Part shown: piece after piece, positions 1 to 5,794 of the stretch
Numbering within the stretch: the stretch's first letter is position 1
How the letters are laid out: every line of letters begins with the position of its first letter
NCBI GenBank assembly: GCA_900548535.1
Contig: URLG01000104.1
Coordinates: 1 to 7,623 of the forward strand
Source: Candidatus Segatella intestinihominis
GTDB taxonomy: Bacteria > Bacteroidota > Bacteroidia > Bacteroidales > Bacteroidaceae
DNA: 7,623 nucleotides
Direction: 5' to 3'
Notes under the pieces: model-generated
Told to the model about the DNA's origin: nothing
The model's database searches: none
What the model saw: the letters and a program-made list of their open reading frames with translations, nothing else
Made by a program: the position numbers and the translations under genes

Positions 1-3
1 GAG

Positions 4-23
4 GTTCTTTAGTTTCAAAGAAC
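4..23. repeat. Short inverted repeat at the left edge
   Basis: GTTCTTT (4-10) and AAAGAAC (17-23) form a perfect 7-bp stem around a 6-base loop. It lies downstream of the leftward promoter at 59-66, so it would sit in the 5' leader of that transcript. A second small palindrome, CGAC/GTCG, lies at 35-47. No function can be assigned. Confidence 0.4.
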
Positions 24-58
24 AATTACTTGTACGACTTCACGTCGCAATTTGGCTG

Positions 59-98
59 CAAAGATAGCAAATAAACTTTGCAACTCGGTTGCAAAGTT
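59..98 (-). promoter_or_regulatory. Leftward promoter with an 11-bp-arm palindrome
   Basis: On the minus strand, positions 66-59 read TATCTTTG, a match to the Bacteroidetes -7 box TAnnTTTG. Just upstream of it lies a perfect inverted repeat, AACTTTGCAAC (74-84) and GTTGCAAAGTT (88-98), with a 3-base centre. No good TTTG -33 box is seen at the normal 19-21 spacing; the nearest TTTG is 25 bases away, inside the palindrome. This fits a promoter controlled by a dimeric DNA-binding protein. The controlled gene would lie left of the window and cannot be seen. Confidence 0.45.
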
Positions 99-340
99 AT
101 ATGTATACCATTTTTTAGATGCGTGAACCATAGTAAAATCTGTATGACTCCTTTGCTTTTCATACTGCGGTTTCAGTAGAAACACCTCATCCTATCCCTT
201 TTCATTGGTTTTTGGTGTAACTAAAAGTTAAATACGTTAAATATTACCTTTTCGTATCTAAACAGAATCCACATAGCCACTTTTCTACCGTTTAGAGCGT
301 ATAATACTGATAATCAACTAATAATAGATACCTTGGATGT
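99..340. other. AT-rich stretch without a recognisable gene
   Basis: All frames are broken by frequent stops and nothing resembling a coding region was recognised. No TAnnTTTG promoter reading rightward towards the gene at 341 was found. The frame of that gene is open only from 314 and has no ATG. The stretch may be a decayed 5' portion of the downstream gene or plain intergenic DNA. Confidence 0.5.
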
Positions 341-1771
341 TTGCTTGATAAAGTAACGATACAGGCAGAGAATCTGCAAATCGACAAATATGGATTTTAT
401 GTGAGCGGCTGGATCCAAGAGGAGGGAATTCATAATGTTGTAATCTCTAAAAACTTAAAGCAGGTTACAGGTGAGGGTGATGTTCCTACGGCAAATGCGA
501 TTGATTATGATGGTACAATAGAAGAGTGGCTTAATATCAAGTTCAATTTAAAGAAAGAAATGTTTGCCATAGACGGACAGGGCATTTTGCGAATCAATGG
601 AAAACAAGTGAATGAGATAATTATTCCGGAAGATATGACAGAGATACATGACTACCAGTTTGCAGGTATGGCTCTTTCTACAGTGTACGTACCCAAGTCT
701 TTAAAGCGAATTGGTAAATATGCATTCGCTTGGTGCCATGACTTGGAAAGGGTACAATACTCGTCTGTAAAAACGCCTGCAAGTGCTAAGAAATGTCAGT
801 CAAAGACAGATGCTCGCCAATTCATCACTATCGGCGATTGTGCTTTCTTAATGAATAAAAAACTTACGGATATAAGTTTTGCAGAAGTTGTTGACTCTAT
901 TGGAAATAGAGCCTTCTATTCAACTGCATGGTTGGATAAACAACCAGATGGCATGGTTATTATCGGAAAGAGTCTCTATGAATACAAGGGAGAAGCTCCT
1001 GCTTCTGTCGCAATACCAGAGGGCATAATTTGTGTTTGTTCAGAGGCTTTTAAGGGACAGGGCAAACTGACGGATGTTACTTTCCCTGAAAGTTTAGAAT
1101 ACATCTCAGATAGCGCATTTGAAGGTTGCACAGGAATAACATCCGTCGAATTTCCAGAAAAACTTCAAAGCATTGGAGATTATGCTTTCAGCCAGACTGG
1201 TTTGACGCAGATAAATATATCTAGTAATGTAATGCGAATCAAAGGCGATGGTGCATTCAGCAAGACTCCGATAAAGAGCGTTATACTTGAAGATGGAGAA
1301 AACGAGTTGGATATGAATTGGGGTATGTTTGGCAGTGCGGAAAAAGCTTATATAGGTCGTCCAGGTTTCTTTGCCTTAAGTGGTTCCGGATTAAAGGAAG
1401 TAACTTTGGGTAAATACGTGAAAGAGATTCCGCTCGACTTTGTTTGTAGTCATTACATTGAGAAATTTACCATCCTGTCGTCAATTCCACCAGTTGTTGG
1501 CAGGGAAGGTCATGACTATTTCTCAGAAGACACCTACGACAATTGTAAACTGATTGTTCCTAAGGAAAGTTTGGAGGCGTATAAGACAGCTCCAATTTGG
1601 AAATATTTTACCAATGTAGAGGAGAGTGAAGTTTCTGGTATCAAGAATGTCTTGACTAGTAAGGATTCTAAATCTTTAACATATGGTATTAATGGCTGCA
1701 TAGCTACTAGTAACGGTATTGTCATCGAGAAAAAATCCGATGGTTCCGTTCGTAAGTATGTGAGAAAATAA
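341..1771 (+). CDS. BspA-like leucine-rich repeat (LRR_5) protein, probably 5'-truncated
   Basis: The protein consists of irregular BspA-type repeats of the form 'I..YAF..C..L..V.FP..L..IG..AF', clearest at about residues 93-143, 163-195 and 222-320. Examples are SIGDYAFSQTGL and YISDSAFEGCTGI. Near residue 57 is a YDGTIEEW segment common in this family. The C-terminus has the Prevotella ending seen in such proteins: a CKLIVPKESLEAYKTAPIW block, an SGI linker, and a final G-x-V-I-E-K...RKYVRK tail. The family is usually secreted and surface-anchored and binds host or matrix proteins. Oddly, the only start is TTG at 341, no ribosome binding site is visible, and there is no signal peptide. The N-terminus also begins in mid-repeat style. 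It is therefore probably the 3' portion of a longer gene; a genuine cytoplasmic short form is less likely. Family assignment is firm, the start is not. Confidence 0.8.
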   Translation: MLDKVTIQAENLQIDKYGFYVSGWIQEEGIHNVVISKNLKQVTGEGDVPTANAIDYDGTIEEWLNIKFNLKKEMFAIDGQGILRINGKQVNEIIIPEDMTEIHDYQFAGMALSTVYVPKSLKRIGKYAFAWCHDLERVQYSSVKTPASAKKCQSKTDARQFITIGDCAFLMNKKLTDISFAEVVDSIGNRAFYSTAWLDKQPDGMVIIGKSLYEYKGEAPASVAIPEGIICVCSEAFKGQGKLTDVTFPESLEYISDSAFEGCTGITSVEFPEKLQSIGDYAFSQTGLTQINISSNVMRIKGDGAFSKTPIKSVILEDGENELDMNWGMFGSAEKAYIGRPGFFALSGSGLKEVTLGKYVKEIPLDFVCSHYIEKFTILSSIPPVVGREGHDYFSEDTYDNCKLIVPKESLEAYKTAPIWKYFTNVEESEVSGIKNVLTSKDSKSLTYGINGCIATSNGIVIEKKSDGSVRKYVRK

Positions 1772-1786
1772 TAAGCCCGATACGAT

Positions 1787-1823
1787 AATGCCTGCTAGAG
1801 AGAAATTTGCTCTAGCAGGCATT
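1787..1823. terminator. Strong bidirectional terminator
   Basis: AATGCCTGCTAGAG (1787-1800) pairs perfectly with CTCTAGCAGGCATT (1810-1823), a 14-bp stem with a 9-base loop. Further T residues follow on the plus strand. It lies 15 bases after the LRR gene's stop and 12 bases past the stop of the opposing ATPase gene, so it can serve both. Confidence 0.85.
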
Positions 1824-1834
1824 TTTAGTTTCTT

Positions 1835-3021
1835 TTATTCGAAAAGCTTTCTGAGATCCATGCTGAGGAACAGCTCAGGCTGAATGCCATTCTCGCCCAC
1901 AACTATGGTGGCTAGCGGATTGAAGAGTTTGTGGAAGCGTTCCATGCCGGTTGTCTTGGTTTCTCCATTGCTCTTCACCTCTATGGCGACAATCTTCTGG
2001 TTCTTCTTGAGAACGAAATCAACCTCATCATTGCCTTCGCGCCAATAATAAACCTCGAAACGATGGACGAAGGCTTCGCTGATGATATAAGCTCCTATGG
2101 CTGATTCGAAAAACTGTCCCCATCGCTTGCTGTCAGTTACGCTTCCTTAAACGACAATCCGCTCAGAACACTTAGCAGGGCATTGTTGTAAACCTGATAT
2201 TTCGGGATGCTGGCACGCTTGCGGGCCATATCTACAGAAAATTTCTGAAGTCCTGTTACAAGTCCGCTGTCGCCTAGCAGGTTCAGATATCCAGCCAACG
2301 TCACCGTGTTGCCTGCATCCTGCAGGGCTCCCAGCATCTTGGTGAGCGAGAGTATCTTGCCCGAATAAGCTACGCTCAACTCAAATGTCTGGCGCAGCAG
2401 GGCAGGCTTGCTGATAGGCGAATCCATCAGGATGTCTTTGTTGATGGTTGCATCGATGATGGCTCCGTTCACGTAGTTCGCCCATCTTTCTTCGTCTTCT
2501 ATGAGCTGTGCGGCACCCGGATAGCCACCATAATATATATACTGTTCAAGCGACATGTTGAAGGCTTCTCTCATTTCCGGATAGCTCCAGTGGCTCATCC
2601 TGATTTCCTCGTATCTTCCCATGAGTGATTCTGCCAGACCTTTCTCCAGCAAAACTCTTGAAGAACCGAGCAGTATTACTTTGAGGTTGATATGGTTGAG
2701 CGAGTCTGCATCCCATTCTTTCTTTACATATTCGCTCCAGTTCTTGAGTTTCTGTATCTCGTCGATGACCAGTATCATCTCTTCCAGTCCCTGCGCGCGC
2801 ATTTGCAGGCGGGCGTTTGCCCAGCATTCGCTTATCCAGGTGGATGAGGTGCAGGGGATGGTGTCAGCGGAATAGAAGAGGGATGGCTTGTCCAGGTCAT
2901 CGAGCACTTGGCGGATGACGGTGGATTTACCTATCTGTCGAGGTCCCATGATGACTTGGATGAACATTCTCCGTTCCTCCAGTCGCTTGATAATGGTGTC
3001 GTATACTTTTCTTTTGTACAT
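1835..3021 (-). pseudogene. AAA+ ATPase with DUF4143 / PD-(D/E)XK-like C-terminus, broken by a frameshift
   Basis: The first 294 residues (3021-2137) hold a Walker A loop, GPRQIGKST (residues 26-34), a Walker B strand, MILVIDEIQ (82-90), a sensor-like VILLGSSR (115-122) and the family segment YIYYGGYPG (161-169). The frame then hits TAA at 2139-2137. In the next frame, open from 2146 to the stop at 1837-1835, the protein continues for about 101 residues with VTDSKRWGQFFESAIGAY and then EVDF...AIEVK, the nuclease-fold signature of the DUF4143 C-terminal region. Joined, the product is about 395 residues, normal for this family. A loss of one base near 2137-2149 explains it; no canonical slippery heptamer for -1 recoding is present. 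Family members are common in Bacteroidetes and mostly uncharacterised. A shortened protein with ATPase but no nuclease-like tail could still be made. No clear promoter lies upstream. Confidence 0.85.
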
Positions 3022-3080
3022 ACTTCTATCAGTTTTTAAGGGATTTCACCCCCGTATTTCTTGCGATTTTACTTAGTGCA

Positions 3081-3455
3081 TTGAGTAATCTTACTCAGTC
3101 CAATGGCGAGAAGTGGGAGAAGGCGATAGAGGACTTTGTAGAGCGGAGCGTGAAGTACGACCTCTGGTGCAAGATGCGTTTCTTCGGTCAGCAGATGCAG
3201 GAGGCGATAGATAGCGATCATCGCATGGTTTGCCGCACGGGTTCTACCAATCTCTTGGTCTTCGTGCCCGATACCTTCACCCAGATGGATATCCAGCAGG
3301 TGTACCTCCTCCAGGGCAAGAAGGGCAATCTCTCTGCCTTATTAAATATGTGGCAGAAGCGTGGGCATATCAAGAAGAACATGGATGGCACTTACTCTAA
3401 GACCGAGGCTTTCGTCCTGAAGTATGGTCACTATGGGGCGCCAGTGGCAGCGTAG
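3081..3455 (+). CDS. Hypothetical protein, likely C-terminal remnant of a larger gene
   Basis: A 124-residue frame with coding character: YDLWCKMRFFG (residues 26-36), CRTGSTNLL (50-58), a helix-turn-helix-like stretch around residues 66-100, and a KRGHIKK / YSKTEAF end. The frame is open back to 2994 but holds no ATG; TTG at 3081 is the only plausible start and has no clear ribosome binding site. No promoter is seen, and the 5' end overlaps the start of the divergent ATPase gene. The ending resembles, from memory only, the C-terminal part of DUF3987-type mobile-element proteins of Bacteroidetes; this is a weak assignment. I infer a leftover 3' end after a deletion or rearrangement joined it to the ATPase gene. 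It ends in a good hairpin terminator at 3469-3502. Confidence 0.5.
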   Translation: MSNLTQSNGEKWEKAIEDFVERSVKYDLWCKMRFFGQQMQEAIDSDHRMVCRTGSTNLLVFVPDTFTQMDIQQVYLLQGKKGNLSALLNMWQKRGHIKKNMDGTYSKTEAFVLKYGHYGAPVAA

Positions 3456-3468
3456 GGATAGCTGGGAG

Positions 3469-3502
3469 CTGTCTTTTTGGCAATAATCAGCCAAAAAGGC
3501 AG
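3469..3502 (+). terminator. Hairpin terminator
   Basis: CTGTCTTTTTGGC (3469-3481) pairs with GCCAAAAAGGCAG (3490-3502), 13 bp with one G-U pair and an 8-base loop, followed by the pyrimidine-rich run TTTCCTTTCTCCC. It closes the 3081-3455 frame and separates it from the promoter at 3571. Confidence 0.75.
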
Positions 3503-3570
3503 TTTCCTTTCTCCCTCTTTTTGACCAAAATCAAGAAATCAAGCCTTTTGGAAAGAAAGTAAAGAAAATA

Positions 3571-3602
3571 TTTGTGTGCGCACACAAAAGGCATTACCTT
3601 TG
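3571..3602 (+). promoter_or_regulatory. Bacteroidetes promoter with -33 box inside a perfect palindrome
   Basis: The -33 box TTTG (3571-3574) and -7 box TACCTTTG (3595-3602) are 20 bases apart, an ideal Bacteroidetes arrangement. The -33 box is the left end of the perfect 18-bp palindrome TTTGTGTGCGCACACAAA (3571-3588). A bound dimer would cover the -33 box, which suggests repression, possibly by a LacI-type regulator given the central CG; that identity is a guess. Transcription would begin near 3609 and leave a purine-rich leader of about 90 bases before the first small gene. Confidence 0.8.
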
Positions 3603-3701
3603 CACTCGAAAAGAAGAAAGAACGATAAAAGATTGATAAATTAAGGATAACTTAAGAGATTGAATAAGGGTAACATTAAAAGAAGAAAGGAAATTGAGAT
3701 T

Positions 3702-3794
3702 ATGATGACATTTGGAATTATGACAGTGGTAGTAGTTGCATTCGCAGTAATCGCTTGCGCAGGTATGAACCTCAGCATCAATAGCTGCAAATAA
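3702..3794 (+). CDS. Small hydrophobic protein 1 of a tandem trio
   Basis: This frame of 30 codons plus stop is the first gene after the promoter at 3571-3602. GAAAGGAAA (3685-3693) sits 8 bases before the ATG. Residues 4-20 are almost wholly hydrophobic (Val, Ala, Ile, Phe) and can form one membrane helix. A short tail GMNLSINSCK follows. Starting at the second ATG (3705) would give 29 residues, the same as its two neighbours; the shared GATTATG context favours 3702. It is the most diverged of the three but keeps Met7, the Val-rich core and the terminal Asn-x-Cys-Lys. It carries Cys19 and Cys29. No function is known to me. Candidates are a membrane small protein that binds a partner, or a type I toxin-like peptide. 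Confidence 0.7.
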   Translation: MMTFGIMTVVVVAFAVIACAGMNLSINSCK

Positions 3795-3866
3795 AGCTAA
3801 CCACGATTTTAGAGAAAGAACATAGAGAAACAGTAATAAATAATAATTAGAGAAAGGAAAAAGATT

Positions 3867-3956
3867 ATGGTAGTATTAGGAATGATTTTAGCAGTAGTAG
3901 CAGTAAGCCTCGTACAGGTTAACTCTATCAGCAACAAGATGAACTGGAGCAAGTAA
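3867..3956 (+). CDS. Small hydrophobic protein 2 of a tandem trio
   Basis: This frame of 29 codons plus stop lies 72 bases after small gene 1. GAAAGGAAA (3852-3860) is 6 bases before the ATG, again with GATTATG at the start. It begins MVVLGMI, continues as a Val/Ala/Leu helix to about residue 18, and ends SNKMNWSK. It matches small protein 3 at 16 of 29 positions without gaps, including MxVLGMI, the AVV core, SN, MN and the final Lys. It has Ser and Trp where the others have Cys or Leu near the end, so it has no cysteine. Substitutions between copies are mostly conservative at protein level, which supports real translation. Function unknown. Confidence 0.72.
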   Translation: MVVLGMILAVVAVSLVQVNSISNKMNWSK

Positions 3957-3999
3957 TGCTCTCTGCATTCATCATCAGAAAAAGAAAGTAAATAAAGGT

Positions 4000-4015
4000 T
4001 CTCCCCTAGTGGAGA
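4000..4015 (+). other. Small stem-loop between small genes 2 and 3
   Basis: TCTCC (4000-4004) and GGAGA (4011-4015) form a 5-bp stem with a 6-base loop. No U-run follows, so it is not a terminator. It lies in the 93-base gap before the third small gene, where it could affect stability or processing. Weak evidence. Confidence 0.3.
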
Positions 4016-4049
4016 CAAGTAATTTAAATTAAAAAGAAAGGAAACGATT

Positions 4050-4139
4050 ATGTTAGTATTAGGAATGATTTTCGCAGTAGTTGTAGCATGCCTCGCTGAG
4101 GTAGGTGTAGTAAGCAACAACATGAATCTCTGCAAGTAA
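4050..4139 (+). CDS. Small hydrophobic protein 3 of a tandem trio
   Basis: This frame of 29 codons plus stop has GAAAGGAAA (4036-4044) 5 bases before the ATG, within the same GATTATG context as its two neighbours. It begins MLVLGMI, has a Val-rich helix through about residue 21 with Cys14 and one Glu17, and ends SNNMNLCK. It shares 16 of 29 residues with small protein 2 and the terminal Cys-Lys with small protein 1. The short gap to the hairpins at 4164-4217 makes it the last gene of the unit. The three proteins probably sit in the inner membrane with a short polar C-terminal tail. Orientation and partner cannot be told from sequence. Confidence 0.72.
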   Translation: MLVLGMIFAVVVACLAEVGVVSNNMNLCK

Positions 4140-4163
4140 GTTTAGTTTTTTAACATGTTAGTG

Positions 4164-4217
4164 TTAGGAGCAAAGGGCTCCTAAAGATGTAGATGGAGCG
4201 AATGAAGCTCCTTTTTT
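4164..4217 (+). terminator. Two tandem hairpins with exchangeable stems, the second followed by U6
   Basis: Hairpin 1 is TTAGGAGC (4164-4171) with GCTCCTAA (4177-4184), 8 bp with a 5-base loop. Hairpin 2 is GGAGC (4195-4199) with GCTCC (4207-4211), followed by TTTTTT (4212-4217). Because GGAGC and GCTCC each occur twice, arm 1 can also pair with arm 4 and arm 2 with arm 3. It ends the small-gene transcript; conditional read-through is possible but unproven. Confidence 0.65.
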
Positions 4218-4258
4218 GTGCCCATACGTTTCGTATCCCCTTATTCCCTTGTTTTGAT

Positions 4259-4347
4259 TTTGTGGTAAGTTTACCACAAATTATTCTAAAAAAATGTGGT
4301 AAGTTTTCTACAAAATATCTTTTTTTTTGTGGTAAGTTTCCTACAAT
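4259..4347 (+). repeat. Three operator-like repeats, about 33-34 bp apart
   Basis: Copies lie at 4259-4280, 4293-4314 and 4326-4347. All share TGTGGTAAGTTT followed by a base and then C-C/T-ACA. Copy 1 is nearly a perfect palindrome: its left half TTTGTGGTAAG matches the inverse of its right half TTTACCACAAA at 10 of 11 positions. In copies 2 and 3 the right half has drifted to CTACA. Regular spacing near three helical turns and position just upstream of a -7 box point to binding by a dimeric regulator. Confidence 0.75.
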
Positions 4348-4360
4348 TTTTGTATATTTG
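4326..4360 (+). promoter_or_regulatory. Rightward promoter overlapping the third repeat
   Basis: TATATTTG (4353-4360) matches the Bacteroidetes -7 box. A TTTG at 4326-4329 is 23 bases upstream, a little long for the normal 19-21. The third operator copy fills the space between them, so binding would block RNA polymerase. No rightward gene of normal size follows. The transcript, starting near 4367, would meet the hairpin at 4407-4450. Confidence 0.6.
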
Positions 4361-4406
4361 CATCCAAAATTAAGAAAACAAGTAAAAATATATGAACTAT
4401 AATAGG

Positions 4407-4450
4407 AAAATCGAACTGCTTAACAGTTTAACAGTTAACAGTTCGATTTT
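4407..4450. terminator. Strong bidirectional hairpin terminator
   Basis: AAAATCGAACTG (4407-4418) pairs perfectly with CAGTTCGATTTT (4439-4450). The stem continues past a one-base C bulge with TTAAC/GTTAA. A-rich and T-rich ends make it work on either strand. It lies 4 bases past the stop of the leftward peptidase gene and about 40 bases after the expected start of the rightward transcript. Confidence 0.8.
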
Positions 4451-4453
4451 CGT

Positions 4454-5749
4454 TTACTTGAATATCAGCGTGGTGAGCCTCTGCTCATCAAATAATTCCC
4501 TAGCCACTTGCTGCATCTGCTGGGCGGTGATGGCATCCACCTGCTCATAGAGTCGATCCACATTCTTCTCCCAACCATAGTGGAGGAAGCTCTTGCCAAA
4601 GTCGAGGGCAAAGTTCTCTCGGTTGTCGCAAGCCACGCCTATCTGTCCCTTTATCTGCTTCTTGGCGGCTCTGAGCTGTGCCTCGGAGAGAGGTTTCTCC
4701 ATCAGCTTGTCCAGCTCCTTGCGCACCAATCGGAGGCAACGCTTCACATCGTGCTCGTCGCAGCCGAAATAGATGCTCCAGGTGCCCGTGTCGCCATAAG
4801 CCACCATCGTGCTCTCCACGGTGTAAACCAAGCCGTTGTGCTCACGCAGGGCAAGGTTGAGCTTGGCGTTCATGCCCGGACCTCCCAGGATATTGTTCAG
4901 GAGATAGAGCGGCATGCGGCGGTCGTCATGCACATCGTATGCCTGGGTGCCTATCATCACATGAGCCTGATGGGTATGCTTCTCCAGCACTATTAAGTTA
5001 GGAGTTAGGAGTGAGGAGTTAGGAGTTGCAAGCTTGCTTGTATTTTCCTTTCCCTTTTCTTCCTCCATGTTGTCTCCAATATTGCTATTAACTCCTAACT
5101 CCCGACTCCTAACTCCTAACTCCTCACTCCTCACTCCTAACTTTTCTAACTCTTTCACCAGCTTCTTGAAGTCAATGTCGCCGTAGGCAAAGAAGATGGC
5201 ATTGTCGGGGCGATAGAGCTTGCGAGTGAATCGCAGGGCATCCTCGGTGGTGAACTGGCGCACTTGCTCGGCGGTGCCCAGGATGTTGTGCCCCAAGGGA
5301 TGACCCTTGAAGAGGATATTCTCGAACTCATCGTATATCAATTCGGCAGGCGAGTCGTTGTAGCTCTCTATCTCATCGCAGATTACCTCCACCTCCTTGT
5401 CTATCTCCTGCTGGGGATAAGTGGAGTGGAAGACGATGTCGGAAAGGAGATCCACGGCTCTGGCAATGTGCTCCTTCAGGATAGCGGCATAGTATACCGT
5501 GCCCTCCTTGTTGGTGTAGGCATTGAGGTCGCCGCCCACGCTCTCCAGGCAGTTGAGGATATGCCAAGCCTTGCGTCGCTCGGTGCCCTTGAAGGTAACG
5601 TGCTCGCAGAAGTGGGCCAATCCCTCTTCGCCCGGCAGCTCGTCGCGGGTGCCAGCGTTTATCTGATAGCCGCAATACACCACCTGGCTATCCGAAGGCA
5701 AGTGGATGATGCGGAGTCCATTATCGAGTGTATAAGTATTGTATTTCAT
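4454..5749 (-). CDS. M16-family zinc metallopeptidase (pitrilysin/processing-peptidase type)
   Basis: The zinc site is clear: the inverted motif HFCEH at residues 46-50 and the third ligand Glu126 in CDEIESYND, 75 residues on, as in M16 enzymes. GGDLNAYTNKEGTVYY (72-87) is the family's conserved strand. The C-terminal M16 domain holds GGPGMNAKLNLALREHNGLVYTV, with the conserved R...Y pair that helps bind substrate. At 431 residues it is a usual length for single-pair M16 enzymes, which degrade short peptides or trim proteins. No signal peptide is seen, so a cytoplasmic place is likely. About 48 residues (204-251) between the two domains derive from the 7-bp repeat array at 4998-5138 and read LGVRSEELGVRS ... 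TPNSSLLTPN. The linker position explains why the fold could tolerate it. The start ATG has a weak purine-rich AAGAAG just upstream. Confidence 0.92.
   Translation of the reverse strand: MKYNTYTLDNGLRIIHLPSDSQVVYCGYQINAGTRDELPGEEGLAHFCEHVTFKGTERRKAWHILNCLESVGGDLNAYTNKEGTVYYAAILKEHIARAVDLLSDIVFHSTYPQQEIDKEVEVICDEIESYNDSPAELIYDEFENILFKGHPLGHNILGTAEQVRQFTTEDALRFTRKLYRPDNAIFFAYGDIDFKKLVKELEKLGVRSEELGVRSRELGVNSNIGDNMEEEKGKENTSKLATPNSSLLTPNLIVLEKHTHQAHVMIGTQAYDVHDDRRMPLYLLNNILGGPGMNAKLNLALREHNGLVYTVESTMVAYGDTGTWSIYFGCDEHDVKRCLRLVRKELDKLMEKPLSEAQLRAAKKQIKGQIGVACDNRENFALDFGKSFLHYGWEKNVDRLYEQVDAITAQQMQQVARELFDEQRLTTLIFK
4998..5138. repeat. Inverted arrays of 7-bp repeats inside the peptidase gene
   Basis: The left array has four units (4998-5025): TTAGGAG, TTAGGAG, TGAGGAG, TTAGGAG. 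The right array has seven units in the opposite sense (5090-5138): AACTCCT, AACTCCC, GACTCCT, AACTCCT twice, CACTCCT twice. About 64 bases of unique sequence lie between. The arms can fold into a long hairpin. The block keeps the peptidase frame open. Similar GAGTTAG-type heptamers are known as dispersed short repeats in some bacteria; I recall them in cyanobacteria and Bacteroidetes. Confidence 0.85.
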
Positions 5750-5794
5750 TCTTCTTAATTCATTCTTTGCTTATGATATTGCCATTTTCTTCTG

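Noticed and set aside
2137..2149. Programmed -1 frameshift in the ATPase gene
   Set aside because: The bases before the stop, TTTAAGGAAGCG, do not form a canonical X-XXY-YYZ slippery site in the correct phase; a lost base is simpler.
3809..4135. A 108-codon leftward frame across the small genes
   Set aside because: It lies antisense to the small genes; its internal similarity only mirrors the duplicated units, and it has no promoter or ribosome binding site. The plus-strand frames have start cassettes and sensible proteins.
4193..4402. A 69-codon rightward frame
   Set aside because: It starts inside the terminator, runs through the three operator repeats and the promoter, and its product is low-complexity; the DNA signals explain the stretch better.
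4392..4550. A 52-codon rightward frame after the promoter at 4353-4360
   Set aside because: It passes through the strong hairpin and then reads antisense into the peptidase gene. At most it is the stump of a lost gene.
4508..4996. A long rightward frame opposite the M16 gene, and a similar one at 5264-5758
   Set aside because: Both are antisense shadows of a clear peptidase gene with zinc motifs and show no start signals of their own.
4998..5138. CRISPR array
   Set aside because: The units are only 7 bp, without spacers, and face each other in two opposite blocks inside a coding gene.
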